From: Deinococcus sonorensis KR-87
GTDB lineage: Bacteria > Deinococcota > Deinococci > Deinococcales > Deinococcaceae
Direction of reading: 5' to 3'
Length of the DNA: 64,000 bases
Assembly: GCF_040256395.1 (NCBI RefSeq)
Contig: NZ_CP158299.1
Span: 268,501-332,500, forward strand
Part shown: one piece after another, positions 8,512-15,474 of the stretch
Layout of the letters: each line of letters begins with the position of its first letter
How positions within the stretch are numbered: position 1 is the stretch's first letter
The notes under the pieces: model-generated
Databases searched by the model: none
Told to the model about the DNA's origin: nothing
Seen by the model: only the letters and a program-made list of their open reading frames with translations
Translations under genes and position numbers: made by a program

Positions 8512-8709
8512 TTAATAGGCCCCTTCTCCTAAACGCTTCACCTGGGCCAGTGTCGCAGCTGCCGTCTCTAGTCCCTGCAATTCGCCTAGTGTCATCAAAA
8601 TGGCGTCCTGGCGGGGTGGATCATTGCGTCGCAGGAGCAGCAGGTCAGTTCGTTTCTTCTCGATCAGGACTTCGAGAGCCTTTGCGTACACGTCGAGTGT
8701 CAACGTCAT
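8512..8709 (-). CDS. Small hypothetical helical protein
   Basis: 65 residues from ATG 8709: a mostly helical, charged sequence (YAKALEVLIEKKRTDLLLLR, then GELQGLETAAATLAQVKRLG) that could form a short coiled coil. GGAGGA directly abuts the ATG, while TTG two codons later has better spacing (7 nt), so the true start may be 8703. An upstream extension to 8793 would add a CPRC motif but has no ribosome site. No family recognised. Confidence 0.55.
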   Translation of the reverse strand: MTLTLDVYAKALEVLIEKKRTDLLLLRRNDPPRQDAILMTLGELQGLETAAATLAQVKRLGEGAY

Positions 8710-8958
8710 TCCTCCATATTGGTATGGATCACGGCAGCGCGGACAGTGTGATTTGAACCGGCTCAGAGTGCATTGGCGCCATATACGTTTCACCGTTCTG
8801 ACCGCAATGCGACATCTCCGGTCGGAAGTAGCGCTCCGCCTCTCCCGAGCAGGTGAGTTTTATCAGCACCCACACCGTCCTCTGCTTCACCACTTTGTCT
8901 ATGATCTACTCCACCACATGTGCGGCGCCAAGCTCTACAGTGCATGTTTAACTGGGTC
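8710..8958. other. Spacer between the divergent 8512 and 8959 genes
   Basis: 249 bases with no additional gene. TACAGT at about 8936 may be a -10 for the 8959 gene, but no convincing -35 is visible. Confidence 0.4.
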
Positions 8959-9786
8959 ATGACGACAATCAGCCCAAATGCAGACTTCAGACGCCCTATC
9001 GCCCGACGGTGGGTGCTGGCGCTGCTCACGCCGCTCTTAGCCCTGAGTAGTTGCGGCAGCGGATACCGCCACATGTATAGTCCTGCAGAATTGCAGCCGT
9101 ACTACGTCAACACACCGCCGGAAGCGATCCCGCAGAGCACGACGCCGCTGGGGGAGGACTTCACCTACAGTGGGACCGTCCGAAACTGGCAGGCCAGCCG
9201 GACCATCAACCTGTATGCCCCGTTCTCGGGCGAGACGCCCCCAAGCACGGCGGATGGGCAACTCAGCGCCAGTGGGCAGATCAGCTTCTCCAGGCGCCTG
9301 TTTGACCTAGCTGAGCCGACCAGCGACTTCCGAAAAATATTGGGATACTTTCCGGCCTACTGCCCCATGAACACGCTGCGCCTCAGCAAAAACGTGCAGG
9401 TGCGTTTGTTGTGGGCCAGGCTCCGGGTGATGAACACGGACATTCGGGCGGCCACCGGACAAGGAATGACGCCCCAGTCGTCACCCCCGCCTCCCAACTA
9501 CCGCCAGCTGGTCCCGGCATCCACCAGCTATGCCCCCGGCTCCACCGTTGACACCCTGCTGCTGTGGAGCCCGGAACCATTCACCGCCCAAGGTGAGACG
9601 CGCTGCCTGGAGGGATCAGACCTGTACGTGGGCCAATACAACACCCGGATCAATGTGAAGCTGGAGCGTGGCTGGAATGCCCTCACCTACACCCTGAGTG
9701 GCGCAAGCGGCTCCACCGGGGACACCAGTCTGCGATTCGACGACTGGGCGGCAGCCCCTGTCGCCAGCCTGACCGACTGGCATTGA
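8959..9786 (+). CDS. Putative lipoprotein, family copy 3
   Basis: 275 residues from ATG 8959; ATG 8920 is in frame but would place the signal peptide too far in. The hydrophobic stretch WVLALLTPLLALSSC gives a lipobox at LSSC. The mature part has EDFTYSGTVRNWQASRTINL and VKLERGWNALTYTLSG, matching the strand before GWNA in copies 1 and 2. It lies on the opposite strand from them. The family may be surface-exposed cargo of the element; no enzymatic motif is visible. Confidence 0.75.
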   Translation: MTTISPNADFRRPIARRWVLALLTPLLALSSCGSGYRHMYSPAELQPYYVNTPPEAIPQSTTPLGEDFTYSGTVRNWQASRTINLYAPFSGETPPSTADGQLSASGQISFSRRLFDLAEPTSDFRKILGYFPAYCPMNTLRLSKNVQVRLLWARLRVMNTDIRAATGQGMTPQSSPPPPNYRQLVPASTSYAPGSTVDTLLLWSPEPFTAQGETRCLEGSDLYVGQYNTRINVKLERGWNALTYTLSGASGSTGDTSLRFDDWAAAPVASLTDWH

Positions 9787-9948
9787 GCGAGCGGGCGGAG
9801 CCCGATGTGAGCATTATCAGGACGGAATGACCACGTTGGGGCCAGCGCAGGATCAGCCTGTTCATACGAACCGGAGCTGTTGTCTACAACGGCCTGATAT
9901 TGCTTCAGGCGTATGGTAGGCACTTGTGCTGCCTAATAAAAGTTGGTC
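9787..9948. other. Convergent spacer
   Basis: 162 bases between the stop of the 8959 gene and the end of the long leftward operon. No gene or strong terminator is recognised. Confidence 0.4.
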
Positions 9949-10305
9949 TCAGCCCCGGTACGCGTAAGGGACGGCCGCCCCAGTCGCCTTTAGGCTCAGC
10001 AGCTCAGCCACGCTGACCGGCTGCCCCGTCAGGGTGTGCAAGATGCCCGCCACCGCTGCCAGCGTCTGCAGGTCTATGCGGGAGGTCTCGCCACGGGCCA
10101 GCCGATACACCGTCCCAGCATCCAACGTCCCCTGAGCCGTGCCGCTCATGGCGACCTGATACACACTCAGGCCCCGCGTCTCGCAGGCTTCTCTGAGGGT
10201 GATCCGGGCCGCGTAAGGCGTGGGGCCGATCGTGTCGAAGCCCAGGTGTGAGCGCCGGCCGGTCGGGACCGCCAGCCGGGCATGCCAGCGGCGGCTCCCA
10301 CTCAT
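9949..10305 (-). CDS. XRE-like HTH protein at the end of the replication operon
   Basis: 118 residues. The C-terminal ~80 residues form a plausible Cro/CI-type HTH: ITLREACETRGLSVYQVAMS, then DAGTVYRLARGETSRIDLQT and LAAVAGIL. It starts 13 bases after the stop of the previous gene, breaking the 4-bp-overlap pattern, but is still co-directional. It may be a second regulator of the element or a copy-number controller (inference). Confidence 0.7.
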   Translation of the reverse strand: MSGSRRWHARLAVPTGRRSHLGFDTIGPTPYAARITLREACETRGLSVYQVAMSGTAQGTLDAGTVYRLARGETSRIDLQTLAAVAGILHTLTGQPVSVAELLSLKATGAAVPYAYRG

Positions 10306-10318
10306 GCCTGTTCGCCGA

Positions 10319-10789
10319 TTACCTGGGCCGTGGCCCGCTGTACCGCCATAGGCCAGCAGCCCAGCGGGCGCAGGCTTCGAAGGCCGGGAGGCTCACCCCA
10401 TCCGGCAAGATTGCGCCCGGCTCCAGGGCCTCCCGCTTCGCTGCGTCACAGCGGGCAGCCTCCGCTTCGCAATACTGCACCGCTCCAGCCGGTGCAGCCG
10501 GATAGGGCGCCCCTTCCGGTGAGTCTTCCACGGCATCCCACCAGGCGCGTACCGCGTCCCCATCCGGCAGTGGGTCAGCCTGCACAACCTCCCACACCCG
10601 CTTGATCCTGGCCACCCACGCCGGGTCAGCGTCCATCAGCTCAAAAACGGCCGCACGGTCTGCCGGGGCCAAGCGCTGAACGGCCTGGGTGGACTGTTGT
10701 TCTTTGCGGGTCTCGACCTGGGCCACCCGTTCCCGCTCCCGCTGTTCCAGGGCCGCCAGCCGGGCCACCGTACCGCGCCCGGCGCTCAT
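10319..10789 (-). CDS. Small element protein, 156 residues
   Basis: Start chosen at ATG 10789, whose ATGA overlaps the stop of the upstream gene. It begins MSAGRGTVARLAALEQRERE, a charged helical opening like several neighbours. The middle has LAPADRAAVFELMDADPAWV and the C-terminal part two Cys-containing helices. No family is recognised. It is the longest of the overlapping small genes. Confidence 0.65.
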   Translation of the reverse strand: MSAGRGTVARLAALEQRERERVAQVETRKEQQSTQAVQRLAPADRAAVFELMDADPAWVARIKRVWEVVQADPLPDGDAVRAWWDAVEDSPEGAPYPAAPAGAVQYCEAEAARCDAAKREALEPGAILPDGVSLPAFEACARWAAGLWRYSGPRPR

Positions 10790-10980
10790 GGCCTGGCCCC
10801 ATCCTGTGTTCTGCACTCCTGGGCCATGGTGAGCACTTCCGCGTCCGTCAGGGCGGCCAGCGTGTGCCGGAAGGCGCTCAGGTCGGGCTGCAGGTCCAGA
10901 GCCAAGGGTGCCGCTGAGCCTCTGTCCATCATCCGCGCTACCCGGCCTTCCAGCGCTTCTACTCGCTGCTCCAGCGTCAT
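10786..10980 (-). CDS. Small element protein, 64 residues
   Basis: ATG 10980 overlaps the upstream TGA by 4 bp (ATGA), favouring it over the longer in-frame start at 11061. The sequence begins MTLEQRVEALEGRVARMMDR, a heptad-like short coiled coil, and continues DLSAFRHTLAALTDAEVLTM. No known domain. Translation is probably coupled to its neighbours. Confidence 0.65.
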   Translation of the reverse strand: MTLEQRVEALEGRVARMMDRGSAAPLALDLQPDLSAFRHTLAALTDAEVLTMAQECRTQDGARP

Positions 10981-11264
10981 TCCGCCACCGTCCCGAAGGC
11001 GGCTCGGTAGGCGCTCAGGGTCAGTTCTGGCGAGACTTCGCCCGTGTGTCCCGCCTCCCATGTGGCCTCAATCAATGCCGCCACCCCCCGCGCCCCGCGT
11101 GCTTCCACGTCCCGGCGCAACACGTCCGGCAGAGCAGACAGGACCGCCTCAACCTCAGCCATCAGTGCCCGGCGCTCCGGCTGGCCCTCGCTGTCCTGCC
11201 GGACGGTCTGCCGTCCTTCCAGCTGCAACACCCGGCGCAGCAGGGCCGACCGCCCGCCCGTCAT
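10977..11264 (-). CDS. Small element protein, 95 residues
   Basis: Both ends overlap neighbours by 4 bp (ATGA). It begins MTGGRSALLRRVLQLEGRQT, resembling the MSG-x-R-x-R-LRRLEA opening of the next two upstream proteins, then has helical segments LMAEVEAVLSALPDVLRRDV. Function unknown. Confidence 0.65.
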   Translation of the reverse strand: MTGGRSALLRRVLQLEGRQTVRQDSEGQPERRALMAEVEAVLSALPDVLRRDVEARGARGVAALIEATWEAGHTGEVSPELTLSAYRAAFGTVAE

Positions 11265-11476
11265 GGCTGCCCACCGCTCAGGCGGTTCACCTGCTGCAGT
11301 TTGGCCGCGACCATCCGCCCCGCAACCTGTCCGGCTGCGCCCGGTCCGGCTTCCTGTTCGACCACGGCCAGCACCTCACGCAATAGGGCCAGCAGATCAG
11401 CCAGCGGCACATGCTCAGCGGCCCAGGCAGCCCGCACTGCTTCCAGACGATCCACCCGGAGACGCCGCCCGCTCAT
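11261..11476 (-). CDS. Small element protein, 71 residues
   Basis: ATG 11476 gives a 4-bp overlap with the upstream stop. The protein begins MSGRRLRVDRLEAVRAAWAA and is almost entirely alpha-helical by composition. Its N-terminus aligns with the 11473-11673 product (MSGQRSRLRRLEAERG), which suggests that these small genes share a docking segment. Confidence 0.65.
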   Translation of the reverse strand: MSGRRLRVDRLEAVRAAWAAEHVPLADLLALLREVLAVVEQEAGPGAAGQVAGRMVAAKLQQVNRLSGGQP

Positions 11477-11673
11477 GACTGCCTCGCCAGGAACGCCCAC
11501 AGGGCCAGGGCGGGCCGGTCGCTGTGGAGGCTTTCCGGTGCGCCTTGTGCGGCCCGGTCCAGGGCTTCCGGCGTCACCTGGGCCTGCAGGTCAGACGGCA
11601 GGGAGGCCCACAGACTCACGGATGGGCCGCGCTCGGCTTCAAGACGGCGCAGGCGGGAACGCTGGCCGCTCAT
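11473..11673 (-). CDS. Small element protein, 66 residues
   Basis: Bounded on both sides by 4-bp ATGA overlaps. It begins MSGQRSRLRRLEAERGPSVS and continues LWASLPSDLQAQVTPEALDR. No known family. The basic Arg-rich opening could contact nucleic acid or a partner protein (inference). Confidence 0.65.
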   Translation of the reverse strand: MSGQRSRLRRLEAERGPSVSLWASLPSDLQAQVTPEALDRAAQGAPESLHSDRPALALWAFLARQS

Positions 11674-11960
11674 GCCGCGCCCCGGCTGCTCAGCTGGCCC
11701 GCGCCCTCTGCCTGCGCTTCCAGGGCCGTCAGACGGGCTTCCAGCTCGCCCACTTCCACGATCCGGGCATAGGCCGCTGCCCCTTGCGAGACCGCGTGAA
11801 TGGCCTTGAGGCTGAGGGTGTCGTCATCACTGTCGAGAATGTCTCCGGCCCGCTGCAGGGCCTTCCAGAGCAGGGCGCGGGCATCTTCGAGGGTGCCCGG
11901 CTGGGCCTGTCGCTTCCGGCGCTTGGCCTGCCGGGCTTCCATAGGGTTGGGGTTGCTCAT
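11670..11960 (-). CDS. Small element protein, 96 residues
   Basis: ATG 11960 overlaps the upstream stop (ATGA). A very basic N-terminus, MEARQAKRRKRQAQPG, is followed by helices LEDARALLWKALQRAGDILD and a C-terminal heptad-like ELEARLTALEAQAEG. The layout of basic tail plus coiled coil would suit a DNA-associated accessory factor, but no homologue is recognised. Confidence 0.65.
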   Translation of the reverse strand: MSNPNPMEARQAKRRKRQAQPGTLEDARALLWKALQRAGDILDSDDDTLSLKAIHAVSQGAAAYARIVEVGELEARLTALEAQAEGAGQLSSRGAA

Positions 11961-12235
11961 GCGTCACCGTCTCTCTGGTCCGTCAGGGGGCCAGCTATAG
12001 AACCGGGGGGGTCTATAGCGAAGAGGCCCGGCTCACCGCGCCCGTGGTGCAGGGTCAGGCGGTATGCCTCACCCGTAGCGAGGTCGCCGGCTACCCAGGC
12101 AGACCGCACCCCCAGCGGGGCGCGATCCTGAATGGCCTTACCCATCCGGTAGAGGGCGGCACTGATCCCCACCACGGAGCAGGCCCGGCGTTCAGCGGGC
12201 GTCAGGGGGGCCGCGTCCAATGGATCGAGCTTCAC
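11957..12235 (-). CDS. Small element protein, 92 residues (GTG start)
   Basis: GTG 12235 forms a 4-bp GTGA overlap with the stop of the upstream gene, matching the rule in this operon, so it is preferred to ATG 12262, which would overlap by 31 bases. It has CSVVGISAALYRMGKAIQDR and a beta-rich C-terminal half, GDLATGEAYRLTLHHGRGEP. Function unknown. Confidence 0.6.
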   Translation of the reverse strand: MKLDPLDAAPLTPAERRACSVVGISAALYRMGKAIQDRAPLGVRSAWVAGDLATGEAYRLTLHHGRGEPGLFAIDPPGSIAGPLTDQRDGDA

Positions 12236-12615
12236 GAGACCCACGCTCCACGGGCGGCCCATAGGTCCGACAGTTGCCGCTCCGGTTCCAGTCCGGCCGC
12301 GTAGAGCGCCGCTGCCGCCAACACGTAGTCCCCGAGGTTCGACACATGCCCAGTCGGCAGCTTGGCCGGACCGCCCAGGCTGTTCACCGCCGCTGCTCGG
12401 ATCAGGCGCACCAGCGGCTCAGGCAGCGGGGCCAGGGCTGCCGCCTGTGGCTGACCCTGGAGACGCTGCATCAGGGCAGCTTTCTCTGCCTGGATGGCCG
12501 CCGCGAGTTCCTGGGTCACCGCTCCCTTTGGGCCGCGGGCCGTGAGCTTGCCGTCCTGAACGGCCAGCGTCACGCCCCGCGCGCCCAGTTCGGCCAGCAG
12601 GTCCAGCGCTACCAC
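12232..12615 (-). CDS. TubC N-terminal-domain-like small protein
   Basis: 127 residues. The first ~50 residues, LLAELGARGVTLAVQDGKLT and GPKGAVTQELAAAIQAEKAA, follow the pattern of the TubC N-terminal docking domain (beta-hairpin then two helices), which also occurs in many small mobile-element proteins. The start is GTG 12615, overlapping the ATPase stop by 7 bp. A protein-docking adaptor for the replication proteins is a reasonable guess. Confidence 0.65.
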   Translation of the reverse strand: MVALDLLAELGARGVTLAVQDGKLTARGPKGAVTQELAAAIQAEKAALMQRLQGQPQAAALAPLPEPLVRLIRAAAVNSLGGPAKLPTGHVSNLGDYVLAAAALYAAGLEPERQLSDLWAARGAWVS

Positions 12616-13763
12616 GTCAGCACCTCCACCTCTTCGGACGCGCCCACCAGCTCCAGGCCGGGCAAGTCCGGCAGACTCGGCAACAGGGTGTCCTGATCCG
12701 GGTCCTGGCCAACTGTGAACAGGTCAGCGCCTGGGGTCACCTTGAGCCGGTAGGCTTTCGGCGCACCGCGTCCCGGCTGCTTCACTTCCTCGATGCGGTC
12801 CCAGATCAGGCCCAACGCCCGGCTCACCGCTTCACGCGCCGCTCGGTCTCGCAAGTTGCTGCACTGGATGGCCAGCCCCACCAGCTCCGCATACGGCACT
12901 GTGGCCCCGCTGCTGCGCTCCAGGTGGGCCAGGACTGCCGCTGTCGCCCGGCTGCCCCGCTTATCCTGCCCCTCTTCTTCCGGAAGATCGTAGGGCTTCA
13001 GTTGGACACTCACCGCCGCATCCTGCTCGTCGAAGGTCCGTTCAATCTCCAGGCCCAGGGTGTAGCCGCTCTTGGAGAAGCTGGCCTTTCGGACTTCCCA
13101 GCGCAGCACGTCCCGGCCGTCCACTTCCTTAGGGGGAACGCGGGTCAGGAGATGCACCGCCCGCGCCTGGGCCGTCTTGCCAGTGCTGCCCATGATGCCC
13201 CGGTCACCTTCCTTCTCCCCCGCTGCTTTCTTGGGCAGGTGATCCGTCACGATGACGGCCGCGCCGGTCCGGGCCGCGAAGTCCCGGAGGGCCAGCATGG
13301 GCAGCATGACCGCATCCAGCTTGTTTCCATCAATGCCTGGAAACGTGCCCATGAAGCTGTCAATGATGATGCAACGCGCCTGCTTCGCCTCTGCCAACGT
13401 CAGCAGCTCTTTGAATTCAACGGGCGTCAGGCCCGCCCCTGTGTTTTCTAGCACTGTCACGCCGTTCATGTCGCCATCTGGGAAGGTAGCCCGGTGCTGT
13501 TCCAGCCAGAAGCGCACGGGGCGGCTCTGCCCGTCTGCCGCGTCTGTGTTCAGGTAGATGACCGGGCCACGCGGCACAGGCCGCCCGATGAACTCCCCAC
13601 AGGCGGGCCGCGTCATCTGCCACGCGAGCCCAGTCAGCAGCGTGGTTTTGCCCACGCCTTCCCGCGCCCCCAGAAAGGTGATGTAACCGCAGGGGATCAA
13701 CTGGGGCACAAGGAACTCAATCCGGTTCAAGGGCGCGTGCAGGTCAATGTGCTTGAGGGCCAC
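12609..13763 (-). CDS. RepA-like AAA/RecA-fold ATPase (replication helicase type)
   Basis: 384 residues from GTG 13763, three bases after the primase stop. It shows a Walker A motif GAREGVGKTTL near residue 33, Walker B CIIIDSFMG, and VIVTDHLPK plus a DRGIMGSTGKTAQARA segment, as in plasmid RepA/AAA_25 helicases of the DnaB/RecA type. The C-terminus resembles a winged helix (TAAVLAHLERSSGATVPYAE). With the primase just upstream it forms the replication core of the element, presumably unwinding DNA at its origin. Confidence 0.85.
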   Translation of the reverse strand: MALKHIDLHAPLNRIEFLVPQLIPCGYITFLGAREGVGKTTLLTGLAWQMTRPACGEFIGRPVPRGPVIYLNTDAADGQSRPVRFWLEQHRATFPDGDMNGVTVLENTGAGLTPVEFKELLTLAEAKQARCIIIDSFMGTFPGIDGNKLDAVMLPMLALRDFAARTGAAVIVTDHLPKKAAGEKEGDRGIMGSTGKTAQARAVHLLTRVPPKEVDGRDVLRWEVRKASFSKSGYTLGLEIERTFDEQDAAVSVQLKPYDLPEEEGQDKRGSRATAAVLAHLERSSGATVPYAELVGLAIQCSNLRDRAAREAVSRALGLIWDRIEEVKQPGRGAPKAYRLKVTPGADLFTVGQDPDQDTLLPSLPDLPGLELVGASEEVEVLTW

Positions 13764-13766
13764 GCC

Positions 13767-14986
13767 TTACCACCCGCCCCTATTGATCCCCCAGCCGCCA
13801 TCGGTGGCAGTCCATCCCTGGGATGTAGTGCCACACTGCCACAGTTCGGTTTTTTCTTCGCTGGGCGCGGCTTTTATTTGTGGCAGTCCTGTTTTGCCAG
13901 TGTTGCAGGACTGCCACAGTTCGGAGCGGTTCAGCAGGTCCCGCAGACAGTAGCCAGAGGCGGCTGCGCCCCGACGGCCTAGCAGGTCACAGAAGTCTCC
14001 TGCTTCTAGGGAGGTCAGCACCCGGACCTCTGCCGCGCCTGCCGCCTGGGCCAGCTGGCCCACCCGCTCGATGCAGCTAAGCCCGGCCGGGTCCGGATCG
14101 GCGTACAGGTAGACCACCCGTCCGGCCATGCCTTTAAGGTGCGGCACGCCGCCCGCTCCGGCCAGCCCTTGCACATCCAGGGCCAGCCCGGAAGCCAGCA
14201 GCGCCCGTGAGGCCGCTGCGCCGTTCAGCTCGCCCTCGACGATCAACAGAGCATTCCCATGCCCGTACTCAGGGCTACACCAGGCCGGCGCACCGTGAGC
14301 GGCCAAGCGGTACACGTACCGATCCAGCCCGGCCGTCTGCAGGTCGGAGGGGGTGCCCAGGTTCCTGACCTTGAGGCCCCAGGGGATACCGTCTGGCCCG
14401 GTCAGCACGAGACACAGCGCCCCTGCATGAGCCAGCAGTTTTCCTGCTCGGCTCCTGAAGTCCTGACGGAGTGTTCCGGCCTGCAGGCCGTGCCAGCCCA
14501 GCAGGCCCCGCGCCTGCAGGTCCAGGGCGGCTCGGCTTCCCTCCATGAGGGGTGCCATGAGCCGGGCCACCCGTTCCAGATCGTCCGGTGCCAGCGGAGT
14601 ACAGCGGCTCAGCGCCCCGCGTACCAGGTCCAGCGCCGAAGGGGGGTGTAGACCCTCTGAGGCCGTGAGTCAGGCTGCCCGCGGCCCTCGGAAGGGACTC
14701 CGGCCAGCCGGTGCAGCTCCTCCCGCGCCTGGGCCTCTGAGTAGCCACATTCAAGCAGGAAGCCGTAAGCGTTCCCGCTCGCCCCGTCTCCCCCGTGCCG
14801 CTTCCAGCGCCAGATATCTCCATGCCGGTACACGCTGAAGCTGGGGTGAGCCTCGACTTGCCCGGCTCTCCGGTCACAGATGACGCCGCCCCGCTCACGG
14901 GTCAGGCCGCGCACAGCCTCCGGTCCCCACTCCTGGGCAACCAGATCGGGCAGGCTGACACAGGGCAGGAGTTCAGCGAGCCTCAC
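13767..14986 (-). pseudogene. Primase (CHC2-like plus Toprim domains), one-base frameshift
   Basis: GTG 14986 overlaps the upstream stop by 4 bp. The N-terminal ~105 residues resemble the DnaG zinc-binding/DNA-reading domain (GGVICDRRAGQVEAHPSFSV, DGASGNAYGFLLECGYSEAQ). The C-terminal part is a Toprim catalytic domain: LLIVEGELNGAAASRAL, VVYLYADPDPAGLSCI. The two lie in different frames, joined at a run of six G at 14641-14646 where one more base would restore YTPPSALDLVRGALSR. The C-terminal tail, with two ELWQ motifs, is encoded by the 13806-13925 repeat. A homopolymer sequencing error is as likely as true inactivation. Confidence 0.82.
13806..13925 (-). repeat. Right copy of ~105-bp repeat; candidate replication or control site
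   Basis: On the minus strand it reads AACTGTGGCAGTCCTG, then TGGCAAAAC, CAGGACTGCCACAAA, CCCAGCG and ACTGTGGCAGTGTGGCACTACAT in succession, matching 4804-4912 in order and spacing. Here the first two boxes form a perfect 13-bp inverted repeat (TGTGGCAGTCCTG / CAGGACTGCCACA, 14-base spacer), and a further GGACTGCCACC follows. It lies across the primase 3' end, just before the RepA-like gene, a common place for an origin or for binding sites of a replication protein. Confidence 0.75.
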
Positions 14987-15150
14987 GCGCTCACCTTCCC
15001 AGAGGCCAGCGGCAGTTCTCCCAGAACCTTCAGGGCGTGGGGATGGCCCTTGATCGCTTCGAGGATCAGGAAGGCCCGAAGACTGGCCAATTTGGAACGC
15101 GCTAAGCTATGGGCGTCAGACCCTGCCCCGTTCCCGCTCGGACGGGGCAT
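14983..15150 (-). CDS. Small element protein, 55 residues
   Basis: ATG 15150 follows the stop of the HTH gene by two bases (TAACAATG), and the TGA overlaps the primase GTG by four. The sequence begins MPRPSGNGAGSDAHSLARSK and continues with a helix LASLRAFLILEAIKGHPHAL. The tight overlaps on both sides are the main evidence that it is a real gene. No known family. Confidence 0.6.
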   Translation of the reverse strand: MPRPSGNGAGSDAHSLARSKLASLRAFLILEAIKGHPHALKVLGELPLASGKVSA

Positions 15151-15152
15151 TG

Positions 15153-15299
15153 TTATGCCACCTCTTCGGTGCTGCCCTGCATCAGCCGGTCAATCGTGGA
15201 TGCTGGGAAAAGGAGCTTTCGTGTTCCGTTGCGAATGACCGGAACACGCCCGGAACGGGCCAGGGCATAGAGGGCATTACGCCCGAACGCCACAGCCAT
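15153..15299 (-). CDS. Excisionase/MerR-type HTH micro-protein
   Basis: 48 residues from ATG 15299, with AAGGAG four bases upstream. The core RNALYALARSGRVPVIRNGT followed by RKLLFPASTIDRLM is the winged helix-turn-helix of excisionase-family (HTH_17) DNA-binding proteins, although the usual first strand and helix are short. As first full gene of the replication operon it could act in excision with the integrase or as an operon regulator. Confidence 0.72.
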   Translation of the reverse strand: MAVAFGRNALYALARSGRVPVIRNGTRKLLFPASTIDRLMQGSTEEVA

Positions 15300-15360
15300 A
15301 CTTCTCCTTCTGATACTGAACCGCCTCTAATACTGCCAGCGCCCGCTTGCCGTCCAACAT
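15277..15360 (-). CDS. 27-residue leader ORF overlapping the HTH gene
   Basis: ATG 15360 has an excellent GAGGAGG site five bases upstream and encodes MLDGKRALAVLEAVQYQKEK and seven more residues. Its TAA (15277-15279) lies inside the start region of the HTH gene in another frame. It may couple translation into the operon. Alternatively it is the true N-terminus of the HTH gene, separated by a lost or gained base. Confidence 0.5.
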   Translation of the reverse strand: MLDGKRALAVLEAVQYQKEKYGCGVRA

Positions 15361-15413
15361 GATTCCTCCTCAAATCGCTTCTTTGCGTATGCACCCTGCA
15401 CCGCTCTGATACC

Positions 15414-15442
15414 AGCGTAAGGGGACGGCCATGGACGGGCAA
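15414..15442 (-). promoter_or_regulatory. Predicted promoter of the leftward replication operon
   Basis: On the minus strand TTGCCC (15437-15442), a 17-bp spacer and TACGCT (15414-15419) form a reasonable sigma-70-type promoter ~55 bp before the leader ORF. The operator dyad at 15444-15466 lies directly upstream of the -35. Confidence 0.5.
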
Positions 15443-15443
15443 G

Positions 15444-15466
15444 ACCGAAATGGGTATCATTTCGGT
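15444..15466. promoter_or_regulatory. Perfect 9-bp dyad operator between divergent transcripts
   Basis: ACCGAAATG (15444-15452) and CATTTCGGT (15458-15466) are exact inverted repeats around a 5-base centre. TATCAT at 15455-15460, a possible -10 for the rightward gene at 15475, lies within the dyad. A further half-site CATTTCGGT is at 15518-15526, inside that gene. A dimeric regulator of both transcripts is implied. Confidence 0.7.
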
Positions 15467-15474
15467 AACAAGCT

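Noticed and set aside
15182..15460. A 92-codon minus-strand frame upstream of the replication operon
   Set aside because: It overlaps the better supported leader ORF and HTH gene in other frames and has no ribosome site or family match.
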